30,291 nt of DNA from an uncultured Bacteroidales bacterium (GTDB lineage Bacteria > Bacteroidota > Bacteroidia > Bacteroidales > Paludibacteraceae): assembly GCA_937916355.1 (NCBI GenBank), contig CALFTM010000084.1, positions 1 to 30,291 on the forward strand, written 5' to 3'. The position numbers and the translations under genes are program-made. Positions within the stretch are counted from its first letter, which is position 1, and each line of letters opens with the position of its first letter. The notes below the pieces were generated by a model, which saw nothing but the letters and a program-made list of their open reading frames with translations, searched no databases and was not told the origin of the DNA. Shown here piece by piece: positions 1-7,890 of this stretch.

Positions 1-1
1 A

Positions 2-97
2 AGCGTAGTCAACGAAGGCGGTGCATTAAATTGTTGCACTTGGAATATGATGAGCGATTCTATCTTGTCAGAAACCAACAATATTACTTTGCCTTAA
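2..97 (+). CDS. C-terminal fragment, possible agmatine/peptidyl-arginine deiminase
   Basis: This reading frame enters from the left edge and ends at TAA 95-97. About 31 residues are visible. They include GGALNCCTWN, which resembles the C-terminal catalytic-cysteine segment (GG-x-x-x-C-x-T/S) of the agmatine deiminase/peptidyl-arginine deiminase family. If so, the nucleophile would be one of the two adjacent cysteines. The frame overlaps tail-to-tail with the convergent gene at 84-806. A second plus frame (codon starts 1, 4, 7...) is open to 114 but looks less protein-like. The assignment rests on one short motif and is tentative. Confidence 0.38.
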   Translation, partial: SVVNEGGALNCCTWNMMSDSILSETNNITLP

Positions 98-806
98 GAC
101 CTGTCCAACAATAGCGATAGTAGTGGTTCGTAGATTCCTTGTCAAGTATCTTTTGAAGGCTATTTATTAAGTCCGCTCTTGTAGAGTTATCTACTTTTTC
201 AAAACACGATTGTAGGTTATAGTCAACTTTCTTTGTAATATCTTTATGACTACCCAAAATATTGTGTCTTTTGAGACTTGCGAATTCTAACTTTTCCAGT
301 AATTCGGGGGCTATGATAAGAATAGGGATGTCCTGCAACTGATGGCTAGCATTAAATGTGCGAAAAAGTTCAGCAACTTTTAGAGGACCATCAAATATAA
401 CCTTATCCGATAGCCTTTGGATTTGTCGGATTAAGACACCCCCGAAATATGAATCTGAATCTTTGGGAAGTATATATTTGCAAGAATAGATTTCAATTCC
501 CTTTTTTTTAATAGGATCTTTATTTATTTTGATTTCACTTTTAAAATTTAAGTCAATTCCTCCAAAATCGTTTATATACCAGCATAAGGCTTCGGAATTC
601 CTGGGATGAGTCGTTATATCTTGATGATTTTGATTAAAAAAATAGAACTCAAAATCAAGTATACGATATTCCCCGTCCTTTGCTTTTATGACACAATAGT
701 TTTTAAGATAATCAGCAATAGAATCAAATGCTTCCATTATTTTGCTTTCGGAAGCATTCGCAGAAATGCTCATGAGTGTTCTTAGTTCATCAATATTCCT
801 ATTCAT
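84..806 (-). CDS. Uncharacterised protein, 240 aa
   Basis: I do not recognise a characterised family. The protein has no signal peptide or membrane segment and looks cytoplasmic. The most conserved-looking parts are ILDFEFYFFN near residues 49-58, HPRN near 67-70, the segment DFGGIDLNFKSEI near 80-92 and YFGGVLIRQI near 119-128. The FGG-IR pattern faintly recalls 3-methyladenine DNA glycosylase-like folds, but that is a guess. The ATG at 806 lies 16 nt after the mnmE stop on the same strand, so the gene is probably the second of an mnmE operon. Its last bases overlap the convergent partial gene at the window edge. The gene is intact, with no sign of decay. Confidence 0.8.
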   Translation of the reverse strand: MNRNIDELRTLMSISANASESKIMEAFDSIADYLKNYCVIKAKDGEYRILDFEFYFFNQNHQDITTHPRNSEALCWYINDFGGIDLNFKSEIKINKDPIKKKGIEIYSCKYILPKDSDSYFGGVLIRQIQRLSDKVIFDGPLKVAELFRTFNASHQLQDIPILIIAPELLEKLEFASLKRHNILGSHKDITKKVDYNLQSCFEKVDNSTRADLINSLQKILDKESTNHYYRYCWTGLKAK

Positions 807-822
807 ACAAACTGTTTATTAC

Positions 823-2217
823 CTATTTTCCGATGCAAAACTTCTTAAAGATATTCCCCAAAACCTCATCAGTGGTAATTTCGCCGGTGATTTCGCCTAA
901 GTAATGGAGGCATTCGCGGATGTCCTGACTGAGGAAGTCGCCGGAAATTTGCATCTCCAACCCCTCTTCTACCCTTTCGACAGCTACTCGAGCATTTTTT
1001 AACGCTTCGTAATGTCGGAGGTTGGTCACCATTACATCATTCTCTCCAATTTCTGGTACTTGAGACGCTTCTACCAAAAGTTCTTCCAACTTTTCAGTGT
1101 TAAGTTCTTTTTTTGCGGAAATGAATATTTGGTTATCGGTAAATTCTTTTGCGTACGCTGAAAGCTCTTTACGTTTTTCTTCATCAATCAGATCCATCTT
1201 ATTGAAAACAATCACACAATGCTGGTCTACAAGGCGAGGCTCGATCTGCGAAGCGATTTTTTTCATGTTTTCAAGTGGCTGAGAGGCATCAACCACCCAA
1301 AGCACCACAGAGGCTTTCTCCATCTCACGAAAACTTCTTTCGATTCCCATGTTCTCAATCACATCTGTCGTCTCACGTAATCCTGCCGTGTCTATAAATC
1401 TAAAAAGAAGTCCCTTGATAGTAACCGTATCTTCAACGACATCACGGGTAGTGCCATGGATGTCCGAAACAATGGCCTTATCTTCTTTCAATAAAAAATT
1501 CAGCAACGTGGATTTTCCTGCATTGGTCTCCCCTATGATCGAAACTGGGATACCGTTTTTTATCACATTCCCCGTTCCGAAAGAGTTTTCCAATTTTGAA
1601 ATCTTCTCTTTTATTTCAAATGCTAAATGTTTCAGTTCTCTTCTATCCGCAAATTCGAGTTCTTCATGGTCGGCAAAGTCCAACTCCAACTCCACCAACG
1701 AAGTGAAAGTGAGCAACCTATCTCTCAAAACCTGCAACTCTCTTGAAAAGCCTCCGCGCATCTGGTTCATCGCCAATTTATGGGATGCGCGACTTTGCGA
1801 AGCAATCAGGTCGGCTATCGACTCAGCCTGACTCAAATCGAATTTTCCATTAGCAAAGGCTCGCTGGGTAAACTCACCGGGTTCTGCCATTCTGCACCCA
1901 TTTTTCAGCAGAAGTTTCAAAAGTTCTTGTTGTATGAAAATCGAGCCATGACAGGAAATCTCAACAGAATCTTCTCCCGTAAAAGAGTTGGGTGCACGGA
2001 AAACGGTCGCAAGCACTTCGTCCAACACCGCTCCTTCATCGTCTATGATTCTTCCGAAATGCGCAGTGTGGGTCTCCGCATCACTTAACCGGAAATTTTT
2101 CCGAACTGAATGAAAAAGAGCATCGGAAATTTGAATTGCATTTTCCCCGGAAATCCGCAATACAGCAATAGCACCCAAACCAGCAGCTGTCGAAACTGCA
2201 CAAATCGTATCTGTCAT
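823..2217 (-). CDS. mnmE: tRNA modification GTPase MnmE
   Basis: MnmE works with MnmG to place the carboxymethylaminomethyl group on U34 of certain tRNAs. It has an N-terminal tetrahydrofolate-binding domain, a helical domain and an inserted G domain. The G motifs are clear: GETNAGKS (229-236), GTTRD (255-259), DTAG (276-279) and NKMD (339-342). The protein ends in the family signature CIGK, with the conserved cysteine at 461. I take the ATG at 2217 (464 aa, MTDTICAVST). The open frame extends to a TTG at 2241, but that TTG lies inside the predicted -7 promoter box and cannot be translated from that transcript. The gene leads a probable two-gene operon with the 84-806 gene and is divergent from the flippase. 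Confidence 0.97.
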   Translation of the reverse strand: MTDTICAVSTAAGLGAIAVLRISGENAIQISDALFHSVRKNFRLSDAETHTAHFGRIIDDEGAVLDEVLATVFRAPNSFTGEDSVEISCHGSIFIQQELLKLLLKNGCRMAEPGEFTQRAFANGKFDLSQAESIADLIASQSRASHKLAMNQMRGGFSRELQVLRDRLLTFTSLVELELDFADHEELEFADRRELKHLAFEIKEKISKLENSFGTGNVIKNGIPVSIIGETNAGKSTLLNFLLKEDKAIVSDIHGTTRDVVEDTVTIKGLLFRFIDTAGLRETTDVIENMGIERSFREMEKASVVLWVVDASQPLENMKKIASQIEPRLVDQHCVIVFNKMDLIDEEKRKELSAYAKEFTDNQIFISAKKELNTEKLEELLVEASQVPEIGENDVMVTNLRHYEALKNARVAVERVEEGLEMQISGDFLSQDIRECLHYLGEITGEITTDEVLGNIFKKFCIGK

Positions 2218-2238
2218 AGAATAAAAATTTATTTTTTG

Positions 2239-2246
2239 CAAAGTTA
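2239..2246 (-). promoter_or_regulatory. Predicted -7 promoter box of mnmE
   Basis: On the minus strand this reads TAACTTTG, an exact match to the Bacteroidota -7 consensus TAnnTTTG, about 20 nt before the chosen ATG. No well-spaced -33 TTTG is seen. The box overlaps the upstream TTG that would otherwise be a possible start, and so supports the shorter mnmE reading. Confidence 0.6.
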
Positions 2247-2269
2247 CTATTTTAATGCAAAAAAAAGAG

Positions 2270-2277
2270 TATATTTG
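2270..2277 (+). promoter_or_regulatory. Predicted -7 promoter box of the flippase gene
   Basis: TATATTTG matches TAnnTTTG exactly. It lies 48 nt before the chosen flippase ATG (2326). Together with the mnmE box on the other strand it forms a compact divergent promoter region. Confidence 0.55.
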
Positions 2278-2325
2278 CGCACTTTGAAAAACTACTTGTT
2301 AAAAACGAAAAAAAACAGTTCATTC

Positions 2326-3810
2326 ATGAGACAAATAGAGGATTCTAATACTCCGTCAGGAAAAGAAAATAACGAAAACCTGAAACGTTCCACCATACTA
2401 TCTCTTTTATGGAACGCTTTTGACAAGGTCGGTTTCCAACTGATTGCCTTTCTTATCGGGTTGGTGACGTTACGACTTTTAAGCCCAAGGGATTTTGGAT
2501 TGATCGGGGCATTAGCCATCTTCACCGCACTCTCCAACATTTTCGTTGAAAGCGGTTTTTCTTCCGCTATGATCCGCAGAAAAGACAACAAGGACAACGA
2601 ATATGTTGCGCTACTGATTTTCCACCTGACGTTGGCTCTGCTGTTCTACGGAGGACTCTTCTTTTCTGCTGAATATATCGCATCATATTACAAGATGCCT
2701 GAGTTGAAAGATCTTTCAAGGTTTCTATTTTTAAGCATCATCTTCAACTCCATCAGTATTGTCCACATCATCATCCTAACCAAACAACTCTCTTTTAAAT
2801 TATTATCCATTGCAAGTTTGGCTGGAGCAATTGTGGGAGGCGTGGTAGTAATCGTCATGATTCTAAACGGCTACACCTATTGGGCGTTGGCATGGCAGAT
2901 TGTATTGCAATGTGCGGTGAAATGTCTTGTCCTATGGGCTTCTTGCAAATGGTTTCCGAACTGCAAACCTGATTTCCGAATCGTGAAAGAGTTGTTCAAA
3001 TTCAGTTGTTCGATCCTTGCTACCTCTCTCACCAACACATTCGTCCGCTACATATACAATCCCATCATCGGACGTGCATTCGGAGAGGCGGAATTGGGTT
3101 ACTACACACAAGCTCAAAAATTTTACAATCTCCCCACCTCTATCATCAGTTCTTCTATAAGTGGGGTCTCCTACCCTGTCTTGTCTAAACTGAACGACGA
3201 CCAGCCCAAACAGGTCAAGTATCTACAAAAAATGATTCGAATCTGCGCATTTGGCATCTTTCCTGTCCTAATCGGTGCAATGGCATGTTTTGAAAACATC
3301 ATTACCATCATACTGACTGAAAAATGGCTTCCTATCGTACCTTATTTCCAAATACTTTCCATCGCTGGATTGGTGATGCCATTCCAAAATCTCTACAATG
3401 GATTATTCACGCTGAAAGGAAAACCTCAGTGGACATTTGTCATTGAATGCATAAAAAACGCCTGTATACTAATCCCGCTCTTTTTCATAAAAGACACACA
3501 CACACTGCTATGGAGTTTCTCCGCCGCCACACTGTTCGCCTACTTCATATCTCTCTTTTTCGTAAAAAAAATCATCGGTTATTCGCCTCTTCTCCAATTG
3601 AGAGACATTCTTCCATACCTTTTTCTCTCATTGGTGATGGCAACGATCGTAATACTGATGGACCAACTCTCCATAAGTCTGCTACTGAAACTACCAATCC
3701 AAATCATCGGAGGTGCTGCAACATATATTGCAGGCTGCTACCTGTGTGGGTCTGCTATCGTAAAAGAAATGGTCAACCAAGCTAAAGTTGCCCTGCTTCG
3801 ACTAAAGTAA
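2326..3810 (+). CDS. Polysaccharide flippase, MOP superfamily (Wzx-like)
   Basis: This is an integral membrane protein of 494 aa with many hydrophobic segments, consistent with the 12-14 helices of the polysaccharide-transport branch of the MOP superfamily. Such proteins flip lipid-linked oligosaccharides across the inner membrane for O-antigen, capsule or exopolysaccharide. The N-terminal part contains LLSPRDFGLIGALAIF and a following ESGFSSAMIRR, typical of the WzxC/TuaB-type family. The ATG at 2326 fits the promoter at 2270-2277. The open frame runs back to 2110, but that part is antisense to mnmE and not protein-like. No glycosyltransferases are adjacent, so the substrate cannot be inferred. 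The last 29 nt overlap the convergent DUF4294 gene. Confidence 0.9.
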   Translation: MRQIEDSNTPSGKENNENLKRSTILSLLWNAFDKVGFQLIAFLIGLVTLRLLSPRDFGLIGALAIFTALSNIFVESGFSSAMIRRKDNKDNEYVALLIFHLTLALLFYGGLFFSAEYIASYYKMPELKDLSRFLFLSIIFNSISIVHIIILTKQLSFKLLSIASLAGAIVGGVVVIVMILNGYTYWALAWQIVLQCAVKCLVLWASCKWFPNCKPDFRIVKELFKFSCSILATSLTNTFVRYIYNPIIGRAFGEAELGYYTQAQKFYNLPTSIISSSISGVSYPVLSKLNDDQPKQVKYLQKMIRICAFGIFPVLIGAMACFENIITIILTEKWLPIVPYFQILSIAGLVMPFQNLYNGLFTLKGKPQWTFVIECIKNACILIPLFFIKDTHTLLWSFSAATLFAYFISLFFVKKIIGYSPLLQLRDILPYLFLSLVMATIVILMDQLSISLLLKLPIQIIGGAATYIAGCYLCGSAIVKEMVNQAKVALLRLK

Positions 3811-4405
3811 TGACTCGTTCGACAATTCTGTCGTCCTCATTATTGGGGTCATACTTCACTTTCAAGTCTGCACCAAACATTTTCGCGAAACCTTGCCAGA
3901 AGAAGGCTCGAAAACCTCCGCGAAACTGCTTCACCAAGGAATAAGAGGTTCGGTCACACTCTCTGTCAACCAACCGAATCATCATCTTTCCCTGCGATAA
4001 AGTCATCTTAGAGAAGATCGGCTTATAAGTCGAGACAAGCGAGTCTTCGATCAACTCCATATATTTTTTACGCTCTTTTTCATCCTGAATAGTCGCCAAA
4101 GTACTATCCAAATCGGAGACGATACGATTGATTTTACGTGCGTAAGGAAGCGTCTTCTTCACATCCCGAACAGTTCGCCAATAAAACTTCTCCTGACGCG
4201 AATTTTTAAAAACGAGCTTAGGGAAAACATAAATCGGGCGAAGCATGAGATTAGGCATCGTATCCCCAGTCTGCTCATCTACATACGCAGGAACGGTAAA
4301 TCCTACCTGTACGTCATCCGAAGCTTGTGCAGGAGTGAAATCACAAATCAAAAAGAGTGAAAAAATCACTGATATTATATATGACAATTTTTTTGTTCTA
4401 TCCAT
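3782..4405 (-). CDS. DUF4294 domain-containing secreted protein
   Basis: This 207-aa protein has an N-terminal signal sequence (about residues 1-28, ending near TPAQAS), so it is likely periplasmic or surface-associated. The body matches my recollection of DUF4294, a Bacteroidota family of unknown function: LRPIYVFPKLVFKN, FYWRTVRDVKKTLPYA and a helical stretch with DLDSTLATIQ. No catalytic residues can be named. It has its own predicted promoter (4468-4475). Its 3' end overlaps the flippase on the opposite strand by 29 nt, so the two transcripts run into each other. Confidence 0.85.
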   Translation of the reverse strand: MDRTKKLSYIISVIFSLFLICDFTPAQASDDVQVGFTVPAYVDEQTGDTMPNLMLRPIYVFPKLVFKNSRQEKFYWRTVRDVKKTLPYARKINRIVSDLDSTLATIQDEKERKKYMELIEDSLVSTYKPIFSKMTLSQGKMMIRLVDRECDRTSYSLVKQFRGGFRAFFWQGFAKMFGADLKVKYDPNNEDDRIVERVITLVEAGQL

Positions 4406-4467
4406 AATCTTTTTCGTTAGGTTAACATAAAATTAAAAAGCCCAACAATAATATGTGGATTTTGGGA

Positions 4468-4475
4468 CAAAGATA
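4468..4475 (-). promoter_or_regulatory. Predicted -7 promoter box of the DUF4294 gene
   Basis: The minus strand reads TATCTTTG, an exact TAnnTTTG match about 62 nt before the ATG at 4405. No clear -33 element is seen in the AT-rich sequence beyond it. Confidence 0.45.
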
Positions 4476-4511
4476 AATTAAAATAAAATATAAATTAAGT
4501 ATCTACCTGAA

Positions 4512-5333
4512 ATGAGACGATTATTTTATCTAAAATTTTGTTTCTACATGACAATTTGCGGATTTTTGTCTACCAAAACTTATTCGCAAAGCAGTGCGGA
4601 AAGTTGGGCATTGGGAGGGACAACCCTCAATGCGGGTCTTTCTCAATTTTCTCCATCAATGTTCTATTCAGAAGGGAAAAGGAGTTGCGTTTTTCGTATC
4701 TCCCACAACAATTTATATTCAACAAAAGAGCTAAACGCCTTTAAAGGAGAAGTAAAACTATCTTCATCAACAACTGCATCGACTCTCGCATTCTCCTCCT
4801 TTGGATATATCCATTACAGAACCAATACGCTATCATTTTCCTTGGCAAAATTATTGACTGACAAATTTTGCTTGGGCATCTCCTCCGATTGGGAGAACAC
4901 CCGATATTCAGGTGCCAATCACCACCCCAAAGCTGTAAAAATCAGCATCAATGGAGCATGGCATTCTTATCAAAAGAATTTTTTGTTATATGGGGAAGTG
5001 GCTCACCGTTTCATTCCCAAGCATAGCAAAAACCTTCTGTCGTCGAAAAATGTGAATCAATGGCTGATTGGATTTTGTCTCAACACTTCAACTGTCTCCA
5101 GATGGTTGCTGGAAGCGAAAATAGACGATTTTAAAAGAGTCTCAGGACATACGGGATTCGAATATATCATCAAAAATTTTTCTTTACGATTAGGTTGTAT
5201 GGGACTACCCATCCGACCTACTTACGGAGTGGGATTTAAATTTAAAGCAATGGTTTTCAACATAGCAAGCAGTTGGACTACCCTATTGGGACACTCTTTT
5301 TCTTGCGACATATCCTATACACTAAAAAATTAA
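4512..5333 (+). CDS. Outer-membrane beta-barrel-like protein (PorV/FadL-like start)
   Basis: This 273-aa protein has a signal peptide ending near residue 25 (KTYSQ/SS). The mature start, ESWALGGTTLNAGLSQFSPS, resembles the 'A-GGT...A' start of PorV/PorQ/FadL-type barrels, in which an N-terminal segment precedes the strands. The rest alternates polar and hydrophobic residues with aromatic girdle-like positions and ends in ISYTLKN, as outer-membrane strands do. The function is unknown. Only 11 nt separate it from the next gene, so the two are probably co-transcribed and may act together at the outer membrane. No TAnnTTTG promoter is evident directly upstream. Confidence 0.7.
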   Translation: MRRLFYLKFCFYMTICGFLSTKTYSQSSAESWALGGTTLNAGLSQFSPSMFYSEGKRSCVFRISHNNLYSTKELNAFKGEVKLSSSTTASTLAFSSFGYIHYRTNTLSFSLAKLLTDKFCLGISSDWENTRYSGANHHPKAVKISINGAWHSYQKNFLLYGEVAHRFIPKHSKNLLSSKNVNQWLIGFCLNTSTVSRWLLEAKIDDFKRVSGHTGFEYIIKNFSLRLGCMGLPIRPTYGVGFKFKAMVFNIASSWTTLLGHSFSCDISYTLKN

Positions 5334-5344
5334 CAATAAAAAAA

Positions 5345-7339
5345 ATGAAAAAATTTAACCTGACTTTTTTCACGATTCTCAACATCGTATGCGGTCTTAA
5401 TTCTTATGCACAAGAAGAACTCAACTCGCAACTAACAGACTATATCGAAAGTTTGAAGGAAGACGAAAACAACAAAATAGACTTTGAAGAGTTGGAAGAA
5501 CGTTTTTTGACGAGACCCGACAACAAAATCTCATTAAACGAAGCAAATGCGGACGACCTCGCTCAAATTCCTACATTGACAGAATCTGACATTCAAAACA
5601 TCCTCATTCACCGCAGAAAATATGGTTATTTTCAAACCCTATACGAATTGAAAAACATTCCGAATTTCACATCTGAAAAAATCAAACAAACCCTTCCCTT
5701 CATTTCAATAGAGGAAAAGAAAAGAAGGATGAATTGGAGCGACGAACTAAATTCGATGAAACACTCCATCATAGTACAATACCAGCAATCACCTCACAGA
5801 AAAAAAGGATATGAAAAAGACTCTTCTGGCATAGCAAAGTATGCTGGACATCCTTTTAGATTTTACGCAAAACATCAGATCCAAACAGCAGAAAAATTCA
5901 TGGCTGGTTTTCTTACAGAAAAAGATGCTGGCGAGAGGTTCTGGGATTCTCATTCTAAACGTCTGGAACATCAGTCGTTATACTTTCAATTAAATAATAT
6001 TTGGAAATTCAAAAATCTAAATTTGGGAGATTTTAAAGTTTCATTCGGACAAGGACTGGTAATTGGCACAAGTTCCATTTTAGGAAAATCTTCTAATGCG
6101 GTACAAACTTTCGCACAAAGGGAAGGCATATACAAATACAGTTCCACTAATGAATGTAACGCTCTTAGAGGTGGTGGCGCAACCATTTCCATAAAGAATC
6201 TCAACATCTCACTTTTCTTATCTCATAGAAAAAAAGATGCAACCATGGATGAAGATTATATAAGTTCGTTCAAAACGGATGGTCTTCATCGAACCTCTTC
6301 CGAGATTGAGAAAAAAGGAATCATTCGAAAAAGTGTTTTAGGAGGAAACGTAACTTTCAAAAAAAACAATCTGCAATTAGGTGCGACAATGTTATTCTAC
6401 AAATATTCGGACTCGCTACTCCCCTCTTTCAAAGCATATAATCATTACAAACTAAAGATGACTGACCGTCATTTCAACATTGGCATCAACTATAAATATT
6501 TTTTCAGAAGAATCAACTTTTTCGGAGAAGTGGCAATTGATGCGAACTCAGGACTTGCATCATTAAACGGGATGGGCATACACCCCAACTCTAAAATTTC
6601 ACTGCTTGCTCTTCACAGAATCTACCAACCTCAATATCAATCCAATTTTTCGTATGCTTTTGGAGAAAATTCAAAAAATGAAAACGAGAAAGGCTTTTAT
6701 ATCGGAGCAAAAATACATCCAATAAAAAGAATCACCTTAACACTCTATGCGGACATTTTTAAATTCCCTTGGTTGAAATACAATATCGGCACTCCTTCAC
6801 AAGGAGAGGAATTTCTATGCAATGTTCTCTATAACACAAATAGAATTATAAAGATGCAATTGAGGTACAAATACAAAGATTACATCGAACAAGCTTATAC
6901 CAAACAGAGCCTGCGTTATATGATACAATTCAATCCGAATTTTTTCAAAATTCAAACGCTTATAGAAGGAAACAAGACAACAAATGAAGGAAAGGACTCT
7001 TTCGGCTGGGTAATTTCACAAGACATTTTCCACCACTGGGAAAAAGCCAAACTAAACATCAACCTACATTACGCATACTTCCAAACAGATAGTTACAACA
7101 ACCGCTTATACATCTACGAACGGAACATTCTCAACACCTTTTCCATGCCTATGCTTTATGGAAAAGGGCATAGAATCAGCCTAAACCTAAAATGGAACAT
7201 TGGGAAATACCTGCAACTTTACGCCAACTACTCAACCTATATCTATACAGACGGAAGAGAAAGTTGCGGTAGCAGTCATGAAACCATCCAAGGAAATATC
7301 TCTGGAATGATTAACAGTTTAGTGAAAATTACCTTCTGA
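5345..7339 (+). CDS. Secreted helix-hairpin-helix protein with C-terminal outer-membrane barrel
   Basis: This 664-aa protein has a signal peptide (residues 1-22, ending NSYAQ). Residues about 62-120 form a ComEA-like double helix-hairpin-helix module: ISLNEANADDLAQIP, then IPNFTSEKIKQTLPFI. The remaining 500 or so residues are rich in alternating strands and aromatic residues, like an outer-membrane barrel, and end in SLVKITF with a terminal Phe. HhH modules usually bind the DNA backbone. Here the hairpin turns read IPTLTE and IPNFTS and lack the usual glycines, so DNA binding is uncertain. The ATG at 5345 gives a proper signal peptide; the frame extends to 5273 but that part overlaps the upstream gene. 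Homologues are, to my knowledge, common and uncharacterised in Bacteroidota. Confidence 0.8.
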   Translation: MKKFNLTFFTILNIVCGLNSYAQEELNSQLTDYIESLKEDENNKIDFEELEERFLTRPDNKISLNEANADDLAQIPTLTESDIQNILIHRRKYGYFQTLYELKNIPNFTSEKIKQTLPFISIEEKKRRMNWSDELNSMKHSIIVQYQQSPHRKKGYEKDSSGIAKYAGHPFRFYAKHQIQTAEKFMAGFLTEKDAGERFWDSHSKRLEHQSLYFQLNNIWKFKNLNLGDFKVSFGQGLVIGTSSILGKSSNAVQTFAQREGIYKYSSTNECNALRGGGATISIKNLNISLFLSHRKKDATMDEDYISSFKTDGLHRTSSEIEKKGIIRKSVLGGNVTFKKNNLQLGATMLFYKYSDSLLPSFKAYNHYKLKMTDRHFNIGINYKYFFRRINFFGEVAIDANSGLASLNGMGIHPNSKISLLALHRIYQPQYQSNFSYAFGENSKNENEKGFYIGAKIHPIKRITLTLYADIFKFPWLKYNIGTPSQGEEFLCNVLYNTNRIIKMQLRYKYKDYIEQAYTKQSLRYMIQFNPNFFKIQTLIEGNKTTNEGKDSFGWVISQDIFHHWEKAKLNINLHYAYFQTDSYNNRLYIYERNILNTFSMPMLYGKGHRISLNLKWNIGKYLQLYANYSTYIYTDGRESCGSSHETIQGNISGMINSLVKITF

Positions 7340-7371
7340 CAAGTAAAATCAGGAAAAGACAAAAAGAAAAA

Positions 7372-7872
7372 TCACTTGACAACTTCTGCAAAAAGTTCTA
7401 TATTTTCATCCACAAAATAGGCAATGGCAGAGGTCATCTCCTCCTCCATCAAAAAAAAGTCCTCTTCCAAATCGTCAAATTTCTCAAAATCCACATACAT
7501 GGCAAGAAATTCCTCATCAGTTGTCTCTCTTTCAAGTTCTTTTTTATTTTCGTCATAAATCTTCTTTGCAGCATAAACCAATTTGGAGAGTGGTTTTGCC
7601 CCAAACAAACGCATAGCTTTGGCAAAAGGGTTATCGAAAAAATAGCCACCATAGCCATTTTGTATCATCTGTACAAAACCTCCGTCATTCATCTCCTCCC
7701 GAAAAATGGTGTAACCCAAAAGTGCATTCTGATGTCCATTTAAAAGGGACATTGTCTCGGCGGAAAGATTCCCTCCCAACTCCTTCCAATAGGCATCGGC
7801 AAAAAGTTTCAAAAATTCATCAATACCTTCGGAGGCAGCTTTCTGTATATCCTTTTCTAAAATCTTAACCAT
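7372..7872 (-). CDS. DMP19-like (DUF4375) protein
   Basis: This 166-aa acidic protein has no signal peptide or membrane segment. It shows features I associate with the DMP19/DUF4375 family: NDGGFVQMIQNGYGGYFFDN near residues 62-81, followed by an alpha-helical acidic C-terminal half. White spot virus DMP19 is described as a DNA mimic, but bacterial members have no settled role. The ATG lies 18 nt after the stop of the HU/SPOR gene on the same strand, so it is probably the second gene of that transcript. The strongly acidic tail (many E and D from residue 112 on) could suit mimicry of nucleic acid, but that is inference only. Confidence 0.75.
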   Translation of the reverse strand: MVKILEKDIQKAASEGIDEFLKLFADAYWKELGGNLSAETMSLLNGHQNALLGYTIFREEMNDGGFVQMIQNGYGGYFFDNPFAKAMRLFGAKPLSKLVYAAKKIYDENKKELERETTDEEFLAMYVDFEKFDDLEEDFFLMEEEMTSAIAYFVDENIELFAEVVK

Positions 7873-7890
7873 TTCTTCTACAATTAAATT

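Noticed and set aside
1..114. Alternative plus-strand frame at the left edge ending at TAG 112-114
   Set aside because: It is open but gives an Arg/Gln-rich sequence; the other frame, with GGALNCCTWN and an earlier stop, looks more like a real C-terminus.
1349..2088. Long plus-strand open frames opposite mnmE
   Set aside because: They are antisense shadows of a clear mnmE gene; their translations are Ser-rich and show no domain or signal.
2218..2241. Eight-codon TTG-start extension of MnmE
   Set aside because: The TTG is part of the predicted -7 box, and MnmE proteins normally begin close to the MTDTICA-type start at 2217.
2110..2325. N-terminal extension of the flippase frame
   Set aside because: It is antisense to mnmE, lies upstream of the predicted promoter at 2270-2277, and gives a cysteine/asparagine-rich sequence unlike a flippase start.
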